Shown in pieces: positions 17,636 through 26,011 of a stretch of DNA of 64,000 nt. The position numbers and the translations under genes are program-made. Source of the DNA: Kriegella sp963975415 (GTDB taxonomy: Bacteria; Bacteroidota; Bacteroidia; Flavobacteriales; Flavobacteriaceae). The stretch is from the NCBI RefSeq assembly GCF_963975415.1, contig NZ_CAXBGN010000003.1, positions 434,001-498,000 of the forward strand, in the 5' to 3' direction. Numbering within the stretch: position 1 is the first letter of the stretch; every line of letters begins with the position of its first letter. The notes beneath the pieces were generated by a model. That model ran no database searches. It was not told where the DNA came from and was given only the letters and a program-made list of their open reading frames with translations.

Positions 17636-18574
17636 ATGAAGAAAATGGTAGCACTACTGTTGTTCGGGTCGCTCTTTATGGCCTATTCGCAACAAATTTC
17701 GAAAGAGGAACTTGTTTTTTTGACTCCGGAATGGAAAGGTGAACGCTTAGAAGATGGCCGGCCGTATGTTTCAGACCAACTATTGGACCGAATGAAATTA
17801 GTAACCTTGGAAGAGGCTTGGGCAGTTTTAAAAGGTGAAAATTATAAATACCAATACGCCGAAAACTGGCAAGTTATCAATCCTGATAGCGTATTGGTCG
17901 GTAGGGCAGTGACAGCGACTTTTATGCCGGGGAGACCTGATATTCATCGGGTTATTGATGAAAAAGGACATCAAAATGATGGTCGAATCAAGTCACAGAA
18001 TTCTTGGGTTATAGATATGCTCATTCAAGGAGATGTGTACGTTGTCGACCAATTCGGGGCGCATGTAGATGGACCCACAATTGGCGATAACCTGGCCAAT
18101 TCCATTTTTGCGAAATCGGGAAAGGGAATTGTATATAACGGCGCTATCCGCGATATCAATGGACTAAAGGAACTTGGTTCGTTTACCTCTTTTTTTAAAA
18201 CCTATCATCCTTCGCACCATTTGAATAATCCTGATGGGGATTTAAACACAACTTTAATCGGTATCAATACGCCTACCCGTATTGGTATGGCTACGGTGAT
18301 GCCGGGCGATGTGGTGTTAGGCCGAGACGGTGGAGTTATTTTTATTCCGCCGCATTTAGTCGAAAAAGTGGTCAAAACATCTGAGGTGGTTCGACTTAGG
18401 GATATGTTCGGACATCAAAGATTGCGAGAACAAAAATATACGGCCGGACAAATCGATTCACGATGGTCAGATGCTATAGAAAAGGATTTTTCCCAATGGT
18501 TGAACGACCATATAGATGCATTGCCCGTACCAAAAGCACAAATACAGCAATTGTTGAAAACGAGAACTTGGTAA
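17636..18574 (+). CDS. Exported RraA-like (HMG/CHA aldolase-type) protein
   Basis: A 312-residue protein with a signal peptide (MKKMVALLLFGSLFMAYSQQ), which is unusual for this fold. The RraA-like core has GDVYVVDQFGAH, GPTIGDNLANSIF and YNGAIRDINGLKEL, the last carrying the Arg-Asp pair that binds metal and oxo-acid substrate in HMG/CHA aldolases. Catalytic relatives cleave 4-hydroxy-2-oxo acids to pyruvate and another oxo compound. Other relatives (true RraA) regulate RNase E, which an exported protein cannot do. It starts a two-gene unit with the Tat-exported dehydratase, 10 bases apart. This fits consecutive dehydration and aldol-cleavage steps outside the cytoplasm. Confidence 0.85.
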   Translation: MKKMVALLLFGSLFMAYSQQISKEELVFLTPEWKGERLEDGRPYVSDQLLDRMKLVTLEEAWAVLKGENYKYQYAENWQVINPDSVLVGRAVTATFMPGRPDIHRVIDEKGHQNDGRIKSQNSWVIDMLIQGDVYVVDQFGAHVDGPTIGDNLANSIFAKSGKGIVYNGAIRDINGLKELGSFTSFFKTYHPSHHLNNPDGDLNTTLIGINTPTRIGMATVMPGDVVLGRDGGVIFIPPHLVEKVVKTSEVVRLRDMFGHQRLREQKYTAGQIDSRWSDAIEKDFSQWLNDHIDALPVPKAQIQQLLKTRTW

Positions 18575-18584
18575 AAAATATATT

Positions 18585-19859
18585 ATGAAAAATGATAGGC
18601 GCTCTTTTATTTCGAAAAGTTTATTGGCCGGTACAGGTTTCGGTTTTATTTCGAGTTATGGCCAAGGTTATGAATCGGCAATTGATAAAGCGCCTAAGCG
18701 TTCAGCACCATCTACCCTGAAAATCACCGATGTTAAATGTGCTTATATTCGAAACGGCAGTGCGCTATTTGTGAAGGTGTATACCGATCAGGGTATCTAT
18801 GGATGTGGGGAAGGAGCCGATGCGGTGCCTGGTACTTATCATTTGGTAAAAAAGTTTGGTGCCCGTATAAAAGGGAAAAACCCTTTGAATATCCATCGTC
18901 TTTTTGAAGATATTCGCAAATCCGGGTTTTTTCAAGGAGCGCAGTCGGGCATGTATGTTGCTGTGCTGACCGCTATAGAAACAGCTTTGTGGGATTTGGC
19001 GGGAAAAGCACTTGATGTTCCGGTCTATCAACTTTTGGGGGGTAAGTTTAGGGATAAGATCAGAGTTTATATGGATACCGCTTTGTACCAAAACAAGTTG
19101 CCTCAGCCCAAAGATTTTGCAGTTGCGGCCAGGGAAGCTGTTGACATGGGCTTTACTGCCGTCAAATTCGACTTGGATCAGGCCAATGACCCTAATAAAT
19201 ATGATCACTACAATTGGACGGCAAGTCCTGCGGAATTGCAACGTATGTACGACCAAATGGCAGCTACCCGCCAAGAAGTAGGCCCGAATATCGATATCTG
19301 TGCCGATATGCACGGGCGATATGACGCGGTAACGGGAATGAAGGTTGCCAAACTTTTAGAACCTTTGAACATGATGTGGCTGGAAGAACCCATTGCTGCG
19401 GAAAATATCGATGCATATAAGCAAATCACCGATTCTACCTCTACCCCCATTTGCGCTGGGGAGAACCATTATCTGGCATATGGTTTTCGAAGAATGCTTG
19501 AAATCGGTGCGGTAAATATTATCATGCCAGATTTGCAAAAGGCCGGTGGGCTAGGGGAGGCGCAACGCATTGCAAATTTGGCCAGCTTATATTATGTGCC
19601 TTTTGCGCCACATATGGTGGCATCGTATCTCGGTGCCATGGCTTCGTGTCATGTTTGTGCCTCGGTGCCCAATTTTATGATTCTGGAATGGCAGATCTAT
19701 TTCCATAAAAATCGGATGTTCAAGGAAATCGTGACTTTCGATGGTCCTATGGTCGAAAACGGCTTTATTACACTTTCCGAAAAACCAGGTATCGGTGTCG
19801 ATATCAATGAGGAAGGCATGCGAAAATATGCGGAAAAAGGAGTGCCCTTTTTTGAATAG
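18585..19859 (+). CDS. Tat-exported mandelate racemase/muconate lactonizing enzyme superfamily dehydratase
   Basis: A 424-residue enolase-superfamily enzyme with a twin-arginine signal (DRRSFISKSLLAG). After the N-terminal capping domain, the barrel carries FTAVKFDLD, CADMHGRYD, WLEEPIAAEN and AGENHY for three metal-binding acids, then FAPHMVAS and LEWQ for catalytic His and Glu. This set resembles galactonate/gluconate-type acid sugar dehydratases, which convert aldonates to 2-keto-3-deoxy sugars. Substrate identity is not determined. It is translated 10 bases after the RraA-like gene and ends 25 bases before the convergent SGNH gene. Its cofactor would be Mg2+, compatible with Tat export of a folded metalloenzyme. 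Confidence 0.88.
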   Translation: MKNDRRSFISKSLLAGTGFGFISSYGQGYESAIDKAPKRSAPSTLKITDVKCAYIRNGSALFVKVYTDQGIYGCGEGADAVPGTYHLVKKFGARIKGKNPLNIHRLFEDIRKSGFFQGAQSGMYVAVLTAIETALWDLAGKALDVPVYQLLGGKFRDKIRVYMDTALYQNKLPQPKDFAVAAREAVDMGFTAVKFDLDQANDPNKYDHYNWTASPAELQRMYDQMAATRQEVGPNIDICADMHGRYDAVTGMKVAKLLEPLNMMWLEEPIAAENIDAYKQITDSTSTPICAGENHYLAYGFRRMLEIGAVNIIMPDLQKAGGLGEAQRIANLASLYYVPFAPHMVASYLGAMASCHVCASVPNFMILEWQIYFHKNRMFKEIVTFDGPMVENGFITLSEKPGIGVDINEEGMRKYAEKGVPFFE

Positions 19860-19884
19860 TATGCTGTTTTTAGGTTACTGGATT

Positions 19885-20970
19885 TTAATCGATCAGCTTC
19901 AAACGGTCGAATTCTGCAATCAAAAAAGCAGCATAGTTTAAAAAGCCCAAATCGGTAAAATGTACACCGTCTACAGTACCTTCATGGTCTTGGCCAAAGG
20001 CATTTTCCGTAGCGATATAAAAGATGCTTCCAGTATTTTGAGCAACAAGTTTATCAAATTCAGCCTTTAATGCCACGTTTTTTTCTATGGTTTTGAGCCT
20101 TTTGGTATGGTCTAAAAATGCCCCTTCATAGAAAAAGTTTTCTACGAGTAAAATTGGCGTGTCCGGTTTTTTCGACCTCAGATAATTGACCAATGGAACG
20201 GTGCGTTCAGTGACCTCTTCGGGCGTCATGTTCGGGAGACATTCGATTATAAAAATCTTAGCGTCGATTTCTGAAATGACTTCGGTTATGGGCGGCTCCA
20301 TTTTGCCATTACCACTGAACCCGAAATTGATGCAATCGCGTTTTAATTTTCTAGCTATGATATTGGTGTGGGCCATTCCTGTGCGTGATGCACAACCACC
20401 TTGCGTAATACTGGTACCGTAAAAGACTAAGGGTTTTTTACTATTTTGTTCTGCTTTACGTATAGTACTGTTTTCGTCAATACCTACTTCCAATTGGGTT
20501 ACGCCATCGTAAAGCGGTAAATATATTTTATACTCCCGCTCTTTACCATTCATGTTTTTTACAAGTACACTTTCATTGGCTTTATCGGTAGGTCGGCCTG
20601 TATTGACGTACTGCCAATGTCCATTGTCGTTCTTCGCATATAAATCAACACCTTTAATACCACTATCGGCCATGTGGTTCATACTATTGTCGTTCAAAAG
20701 TGTCCACCGGGCCGCTATTCGGGTTGAATTGGTGTGAAAACGGATGGAAATACCGGCAGAATTTTTTGAAAGATTCCAGACGGCCTCCCTAACTTTTTCT
20801 TTATGTGAGGCGGGCAATCTGTCATACGGACTTTCTTTGCGTGATGCATCGACCTGAGTACCTTCTATTAAAAAGTGCTCCGTTCCATAAAAAGATAAAG
20901 TGAGGTCATCCTCTTGAGCAAAACTCCAGTTGAACACTAAAAGAATTAATAATATGCGTAGAAAAGCCAT
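19885..20970 (-). CDS. Exported SGNH hydrolase with GxDLY N-terminal domain
   Basis: A 361-residue exported esterase. The signal peptide is MAFLRILLILLVFNWSFA. Residues about 25-165 match the beta-sandwich N-terminal domain of SGNH-type esterases (GVDLYAK gives the GxDLY motif). The catalytic domain follows with FYGTSITQGG (nucleophile Ser), FGFSGNGKM, IECLPNMTP (Asn) and VDGVHFTDLGF (Asp-His). It most likely removes acyl groups from carbohydrate in the periplasm. It is the last gene of a long minus-strand run (27043 to 19885), 30 bases after the aquaglyceroporin gene. Confidence 0.9.
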   Translation of the reverse strand: MAFLRILLILLVFNWSFAQEDDLTLSFYGTEHFLIEGTQVDASRKESPYDRLPASHKEKVREAVWNLSKNSAGISIRFHTNSTRIAARWTLLNDNSMNHMADSGIKGVDLYAKNDNGHWQYVNTGRPTDKANESVLVKNMNGKEREYKIYLPLYDGVTQLEVGIDENSTIRKAEQNSKKPLVFYGTSITQGGCASRTGMAHTNIIARKLKRDCINFGFSGNGKMEPPITEVISEIDAKIFIIECLPNMTPEEVTERTVPLVNYLRSKKPDTPILLVENFFYEGAFLDHTKRLKTIEKNVALKAEFDKLVAQNTGSIFYIATENAFGQDHEGTVDGVHFTDLGFLNYAAFLIAEFDRLKLID

Positions 20971-21000
20971 TGCTATAATTTTAAGGAAGAAATTTAGGAA

Positions 21001-21726
21001 TTATGCGCCCAACAAAAGAAATACCCCGGCAGCAAGGGCACCGCCTGTTAACGGACCAATGATAGGAACCCAAGCATAGCCCCAGTCACTACTGCCTTTT
21101 CCTTTTAACGGAAGCAATGCATGTAAGAGCCGTGGACCGAAATCTCGTGCAGGATTAATGGCGTAGCCTGTAGGGCCACCAAGTGCAAAACCTATTCCCA
21201 TGACTAACAAGGCAACCGGAAGGGCATCCAAAGACCCTAAGGATACAGGTTCTTCAGAAAACGTGCCGCCGGCGATGTAAAATACTCCAAAAACCAATGC
21301 AAATGTACCGATGACTTCCGTTACAAAATTCCAAAAAGGGCTGCGAATGGCAGGAGCAGTACAAAAAGTAGCTAAAAGTGCATCTTGGTTTTCGGTAGCA
21401 TCGTATTGCTTTTTATAGGTCAGCCATACAAGCAGGTTGCCCATCATGGCCCCGAGAATTTGGGCAACTGCATAGCCCGGTACCAAGGCCCAGTCAAATT
21501 TTCCGGCGACAGCCAAACCTAATGAAACTGCAGGATTCAAGTGAGCACCACTAACATTCCCGCTGATAAATACACCTACAAAAACGGCAATGCCCCACGC
21601 CAGGGAAATTCCCGTCCAACCAGCATCGGATCCCTTGGTTCCTTTTAAGACCACATTGGCTACAATACCGTTGCCCAAAAGAATTAGCATACCGGTTCCG
21701 ATAAATTCAAAAATATAAGCAGTCAT
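21001..21726 (-). CDS. MIP family aquaglyceroporin (glycerol facilitator type)
   Basis: A 241-residue inner-membrane channel with six membrane helices and two half-helices. The first signature is SGAHLNPAVSLG and the second YAINPARDFGPR. The Asp after NPAR is characteristic of aquaglyceroporins (GlpF) rather than water-only channels, so it probably passes glycerol or small polyols. Length fits GlpF. No glycerol kinase or glycerol-phosphate dehydrogenase gene is nearby. Instead it sits within the sugar-acid gene run, so uptake of a small product such as a polyol or aldehyde is possible (inference). Confidence 0.92.
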   Translation of the reverse strand: MTAYIFEFIGTGMLILLGNGIVANVVLKGTKGSDAGWTGISLAWGIAVFVGVFISGNVSGAHLNPAVSLGLAVAGKFDWALVPGYAVAQILGAMMGNLLVWLTYKKQYDATENQDALLATFCTAPAIRSPFWNFVTEVIGTFALVFGVFYIAGGTFSEEPVSLGSLDALPVALLVMGIGFALGGPTGYAINPARDFGPRLLHALLPLKGKGSSDWGYAWVPIIGPLTGGALAAGVFLLLGA

Positions 21727-21847
21727 GGTTGAGGTTGTTTAATTAGGAATGTGTAAGATAGAAAAAATGTTGAATATTTTAGGCCGCCTATTATTTCCAA
21801 TGCTGCATTTGAAGGGTGTGTTTCGAATGAAATAGAATCAAAACTTT

Positions 21848-22306
21848 TTAAACCCCAAACTGCTGCAGGTGATGGTCTAAGTGTTTGGAAAATAAAATAT
21901 TCCATTCTTTTTCCGTTAAGGGGCCGAAGGCATGTGATTCTTTGTTGTTAAAATGGGCACCTCCCAATTGTTGCGTTTTTTCAATATGATCGATCAACCG
22001 TTTCTTTTCTTTTTCAAAATCCCGAGGGTCGCTAATTACAAAAATTGGAGATGTGGGACTATTTTTCTTATAAGGTTTTGGTCCGACTACAATATTTTTG
22101 GCAAAGAGTTTGATCAAAAACTTTTTGAATCCTTTTGGCTTTGCATGCTTGTCTTCATAAACGAGTTCATAGGCCACATTACAGTGGGCCAACATCTGCG
22201 CTACGCTCATTTTTCCCCATAAAGGTTGCGTTTCCGAGCTTAAATTATTTAGTCGTTCAATGGTTTCTTGGGACTCCTTAGGGTCAAAAAGATTACGAAT
22301 GGTCAT
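21848..22306 (-). CDS. DUF1569 (DinB-like) protein
   Basis: A 152-residue soluble protein matching DUF1569, a DinB-like four-helix family. WGKMSVAQMLAHCNVAYEL carries the first His of the putative metal site, and the end HLDHHLQQFGV carries the last. DinB-fold proteins include metal-dependent thiol transferases, but no activity is known for this family. Its start overlaps the stop of the GyrI-like gene by 4 bases, indicating translational coupling. The aquaglyceroporin gene follows after 121 bases. Confidence 0.86.
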   Translation of the reverse strand: MTIRNLFDPKESQETIERLNNLSSETQPLWGKMSVAQMLAHCNVAYELVYEDKHAKPKGFKKFLIKLFAKNIVVGPKPYKKNSPTSPIFVISDPRDFEKEKKRLIDHIEKTQQLGGAHFNNKESHAFGPLTEKEWNILFSKHLDHHLQQFGV

Positions 22307-22818
22307 GGTTGTTGATTTTTATAATTTAAGATATTTTTTTTTGGTTTGACGGGTATGCATATTTGCTCTTCGGAATTGGGGTCTTGATTTTTGTATTTTT
22401 CTCCTAAGATTTCAAAATGTGGCCTGTGGTCCAATTCATAATCGGATACGGGTAACCAAGTTGCGAAAATGTATTGGAAAATACTAGTGTCCGTACTTGA
22501 GCCTTTATGTTGGAAAATAGCATAAAGACCTTCATCCAATTCCAAGGTTTCCAGATTTTCTGGTAAACTATCATTTTCTGTGGTTTCTATGCCCGCCCAT
22601 TTGGTGAATTCTATTTTGGGGTCAAAATTTTCAAAGTAAGAAACATTGTCATATACCTGTATTGAATAGAAATCAGTGCCTACTTTATTTTTAACGGTAT
22701 TTCGTAATGGCATAAAACTTTGCCATAATTCGTGGGTTTTATTTTGCACCAATGACATTCGCAGCGATTTGCCAACGACCCGTTTTTTGGGGAAGAATTC
22801 AATTTTTGGCTTTAGCAT
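22303..22818 (-). CDS. GyrI-like small-molecule-binding domain protein
   Basis: A 171-residue stand-alone GyrI-like (SOUL/effector-binding) domain protein. The core has MSLVQNKTHELWQSFMP, FYSIQVYDN, the substrate-pocket strand EGLYAIFQHKG and the ending YELDHRPHFEIL. Such proteins bind small hydrophobic molecules or act as hydrolases, and many are effector domains of AraC regulators. Here no DNA-binding domain is present. The ATG at 22818 (MLKPKIEFF) is preferred over one seven codons upstream. It overlaps the DUF1569 gene by 4 bases. Confidence 0.78.
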   Translation of the reverse strand: MLKPKIEFFPKKRVVGKSLRMSLVQNKTHELWQSFMPLRNTVKNKVGTDFYSIQVYDNVSYFENFDPKIEFTKWAGIETTENDSLPENLETLELDEGLYAIFQHKGSSTDTSIFQYIFATWLPVSDYELDHRPHFEILGEKYKNQDPNSEEQICIPVKPKKNILNYKNQQP

Positions 22819-22868
22819 TGTTTTTTCTAGGCAAGACATTAATCACGCATTTAAAATTTTCGTTCTCT

Positions 22869-23990
22869 TCACTGCTTAAATAGCACAGCTTTACCAGTTT
22901 CGGCACTTTCTTTGGCCATTTCTAAAATTTCTACGACTACTACATTATTTTCCAAGGACGACAATGCATAAGATGGCAGCGTTATCTTTTTGTTTATTAC
23001 CGCGGCCAAAAAGGAAAACGGATCGTTATATGGAGCCTCTCTTTTTTCTAATTTTTCACTTTTCACTGCTTTCTTTGAATCAAGACGGTAACGGATATCG
23101 GTAGCGTTGTCGCTGAAAATAAATCCTGTTTTTCCATATATCTCCATATCTTTTCGTGAGAAAGGCCAGTTCCATGAGGCTTGAATGATAGCTTGACTTT
23201 TTGGGAATTTCAACAAAATAGTAGCTTCATCATCAACTTTTGGATACTTTTCAGGCTTAATGGTTTGGGTCATGGCCATTACCGAAATGGGGCGTTCCCC
23301 CTTCATCAACCATGTGACTAAGTTGGCACCATAGCAGCCAAAGTCTATCACGGCTCCGCCACCATTTTTTATGGGGTCGGTCAGCCATTCTAAAAATTCA
23401 GGATTCACACCTATTTCCTCCGGACCTTCATGTCCGTCGTGCACTACTATTTTACGTAGTTCGCCAATGGCATTATCTTCGACCATTTCATACGCCTTAT
23501 GATTCGATGAATACCAAGTTGTTTCGTAATTGGTCAATAAATGAATATTATGTTTTTTGGCCAACGCCTCCATTTTTTTAACATGGGCAATACTTACAGC
23601 CAAAGGTTTTTCGACCATAACATGTATCCCTTTAGGAGCACAAGCTTCAACAACGCCCAAATGGTCATAGATACTTCCAAAAGCGGTAACTGCTTCTGGT
23701 TGCGTAGCAGCTATCATTTCTTCTACCGTATTAAAAACAATATCCATCGAATATCCGTAACGATTGGCATATCGCTTTGCTAAATCTCTATTGGCTTCGG
23801 CTATTCCGACAATTTTAATATCTCCTTGCTCAGGCCTTCTTAAAAGTTGATGCACGTGGGAATGGGTGATGCCGGCAATACCGACTTTTAATGGCTGGTC
23901 GGTTTGACTCGTTGCTAATTGCGGAACGGTTGCGAGTAAGATTATAAAAATGATAACCGCAAGTCTATTGAAATGATGATATCGTGACAT
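22869..23990 (-). CDS. Exported Gfo/Idh/MocA family oxidoreductase
   Basis: A 373-residue NAD(P)-dependent oxidoreductase with a Sec-type signal peptide (RLAVIIFIILLATVP, cleavage near ATSQ). The Rossmann domain has KVGIAGITHSHVHQLLRR, a modified dinucleotide loop. VMVEKPLAVSIAHV gives the family EKP motif, and the C-terminal domain has DFGCYGANLVTWL. Exported relatives include the tightly cofactor-bound glucose-fructose oxidoreductase of Zymomonas. It could oxidise a sugar to a lactone or 3-keto sugar. The ATG at 23990, eight bases after the lactonase stop, is chosen; the frame open to 24113 would bury it in the upstream gene. It is an operon partner of the SMP-30 lactonase. Confidence 0.88.
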   Translation of the reverse strand: MSRYHHFNRLAVIIFIILLATVPQLATSQTDQPLKVGIAGITHSHVHQLLRRPEQGDIKIVGIAEANRDLAKRYANRYGYSMDIVFNTVEEMIAATQPEAVTAFGSIYDHLGVVEACAPKGIHVMVEKPLAVSIAHVKKMEALAKKHNIHLLTNYETTWYSSNHKAYEMVEDNAIGELRKIVVHDGHEGPEEIGVNPEFLEWLTDPIKNGGGAVIDFGCYGANLVTWLMKGERPISVMAMTQTIKPEKYPKVDDEATILLKFPKSQAIIQASWNWPFSRKDMEIYGKTGFIFSDNATDIRYRLDSKKAVKSEKLEKREAPYNDPFSFLAAVINKKITLPSYALSSLENNVVVVEILEMAKESAETGKAVLFKQ

Positions 23991-23998
23991 TGTGAATC

Positions 23999-24919
23999 TC
24001 AATTTTGGTGGGTAACCCCATGAACATTCATTTGCAAGGTATAGAGTGAATTCATAGCGGTTATAAAAAGTGTTTTTTGATCTTTGCCGCCAAAGGTGAC
24101 ATTTGCTGTCCAATTTTGGTCTATGGGGATGTGTTGAATCTGTTCTCCCGCGGAATTGAATACCGTTACCCCTTTCCCCGTTAAATACACGTTGCCTTTA
24201 TTGTCTAATGTCATGCCATCGGAACCCATATCGACAAACAGTTGTTTGTTGGTAAGATAACCATCTTCGCTGATATTATAGGAATAGGTTTTTTTGGCGC
24301 CAATATCGGAAACATAGAGGGTTTTACCATCAGGAGAACCCACAATACCATTCGGCCGAACAAAGTCGTTGGCGACAATTTTAATTTTTTCCATTGAAGG
24401 CGTAAGGTAATAGACCCGTTCGTTTTTAATTTCTTTTTCGGTACGCTCCCAATAATCGCGTTTGTAAAAAGGATCTGTAAAATAAATGCCTCCTTTTAAA
24501 TCAACCCATAAATCATTAGGGCCATTGAGGTTTTTACCTTCAAATCCATCAACAAGAACCGTAACATTTTTCTTAGGGTCAATACGCCAGAGTTGAAACT
24601 TCTCGTCGGCACAGGCCAATAAATTGCCTTGACGATCAAAGTATAATCCGTTCGCTCTTCCCGAGGGTTCCATATAAACTGATACTGAACCGTCTGATAC
24701 CGCCCACTTGATAATACGATCGTTGGGTTGGTCGGTGAAAAACACATTACCTTCTTGGTCTACTGCCGGCCCTTCCGTAAACGTATAATCGGAAGCTACC
24801 AAAGTAATTTTAGCACCATCGGCGATAAGTGGTGTTTTTTGCGCGGAGAGCGATAACATCATCGAGAATAGTAGGAGTACGCTAAAGAAAAGCCTTTTGC
24901 CATTTTTCATACGGTGCAA
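23999..24919 (-). CDS. Exported SMP-30/gluconolactonase family protein
   Basis: A 306-residue six-bladed beta-propeller with a signal peptide (KRLFFSVLLLFSMMLSLSA). TFTEGPAVDQEGNVFFTDQ provides the first metal-ligand Glu. LNGPNDLWVDLKGGIYFTDP, RPNGIVGSPDGKTLYVSD and SDGMTLDNKGNVYLT give the Asn and Asp ligands of SMP-30 lactonases. It would hydrolyse an aldono-lactone to the aldonate in the periplasm, directly after oxidation by the co-transcribed Gfo/Idh/MocA enzyme (8-base gap). An ATG three codons in is an equal start candidate. A 252-base gap precedes it with no gene and no clear promoter. Confidence 0.9.
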   Translation of the reverse strand: MHRMKNGKRLFFSVLLLFSMMLSLSAQKTPLIADGAKITLVASDYTFTEGPAVDQEGNVFFTDQPNDRIIKWAVSDGSVSVYMEPSGRANGLYFDRQGNLLACADEKFQLWRIDPKKNVTVLVDGFEGKNLNGPNDLWVDLKGGIYFTDPFYKRDYWERTEKEIKNERVYYLTPSMEKIKIVANDFVRPNGIVGSPDGKTLYVSDIGAKKTYSYNISEDGYLTNKQLFVDMGSDGMTLDNKGNVYLTGKGVTVFNSAGEQIQHIPIDQNWTANVTFGGKDQKTLFITAMNSLYTLQMNVHGVTHQN

Positions 24920-25171
24920 TTTTGGGTATTAATGTACGAAGAGAAATTTAAAAAACTTCTGTTTTTTACGGGACTCATGGGTAAAAGTGGCTTTTCTCAT
25001 TCCATATGAAATTTCGAATGCACCTACACATCGACAGCAATTGAATGGACATGATAGATTTATGTATGATCCGATAGGGCCAAGGCGCTCGAATACCCTT
25101 AAAATCGAGAATATTCGACCAGTTTGAAAACCTTATGAACGAAGCCACACTTCTTTGCTTACGAGCTAAGA

Positions 25172-26005
25172 TTACAGGTGGTGCATGTAGTTCATGTTGT
25201 GTTTCATACTTTCCATAGGGGTACTGGCATATTCCTCCTGTTCTATAAAAATATGTTTTACACCGGAAGCTTTTCTATTGGCTATCATAGCTGTGATATC
25301 AAGTGCACCTTTTCCGAATTCGGTACTGTGACCTTCTTTTAGGTTCATATCCTTCAAATGCCACAAAGGGAAACGTTTCGGGTACTTTTTAAAATAGTCG
25401 AGCGGGTCTTTGCCGCCCATAACTACCCATCCGAGGTCCAATTCCATATGTACTAAGTCGGGTTGGGTGTTATCCATTAAAATGTCATAGAGTACTTTAC
25501 CTTGATCTGATTCAAACTCATAACCGTGGTTGTGGTATCCGAATTTAAGTCCCATTTTTTTGCAATCTTCACCGGCCTTATTAAAGGCATCGGCAACTTT
25601 TTTATAGTTGTCGACGGTTTGGCCATTGGAGGGCATTGAAGAACAAATAAGATATTCTTGACCCGATGCTGCGGCTTCTTCCATGGTTTTTTGAAAATTC
25701 TTATCAAGTGCGACATGACCACTTTTAAGGTTCATGCCCAAATCGGCGCAAGTTCTTTTCATTTCCTTAGGGGAAAGTCCGTAGTAATGGCCTTTAGAAC
25801 TTCGAGCCGTTTCAATTTCTTTGATACCTATTGCGGCAATTTGTTTTAAGGTGCCTTTGGGGTCGGCAGCCATTTCTTTTCTAAAAGTGTACAGTTGAAC
25901 CCCTAATTTTAAATTCTTTGGGGGTGATAGGGCGTAGGATGGAGCTACCATCGTTCCCAAGGCCAGTAAGGCCGATTGGGTGAAAAAATCTCTTCGTGTT
26001 GCCAT
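25172..26005 (-). CDS. Tat-exported sugar phosphate isomerase/epimerase-like TIM barrel protein
   Basis: A 277-residue xylose-isomerase-like barrel with a twin-arginine signal (TRRDFFTQSALLALG). LKLGVQLYTFRKEM, GYHNHGYEF, HMELDLGWVVMGG, LWHLKDMN and the terminal Glu in HIFIEQEEY mark the metal-binding residues of this superfamily. Exported homologues are common in Bacteroidota loci with Gfo/Idh/MocA enzymes, where some act on keto-sugars. The reaction here is unproven. It follows the DUF3500 gene by 6 bases and is 252 bases upstream of the lactonase gene on the same strand. Confidence 0.87.
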   Translation of the reverse strand: MATRRDFFTQSALLALGTMVAPSYALSPPKNLKLGVQLYTFRKEMAADPKGTLKQIAAIGIKEIETARSSKGHYYGLSPKEMKRTCADLGMNLKSGHVALDKNFQKTMEEAAASGQEYLICSSMPSNGQTVDNYKKVADAFNKAGEDCKKMGLKFGYHNHGYEFESDQGKVLYDILMDNTQPDLVHMELDLGWVVMGGKDPLDYFKKYPKRFPLWHLKDMNLKEGHSTEFGKGALDITAMIANRKASGVKHIFIEQEEYASTPMESMKHNMNYMHHL

Positions 26006-26011
26006 TGCTTT

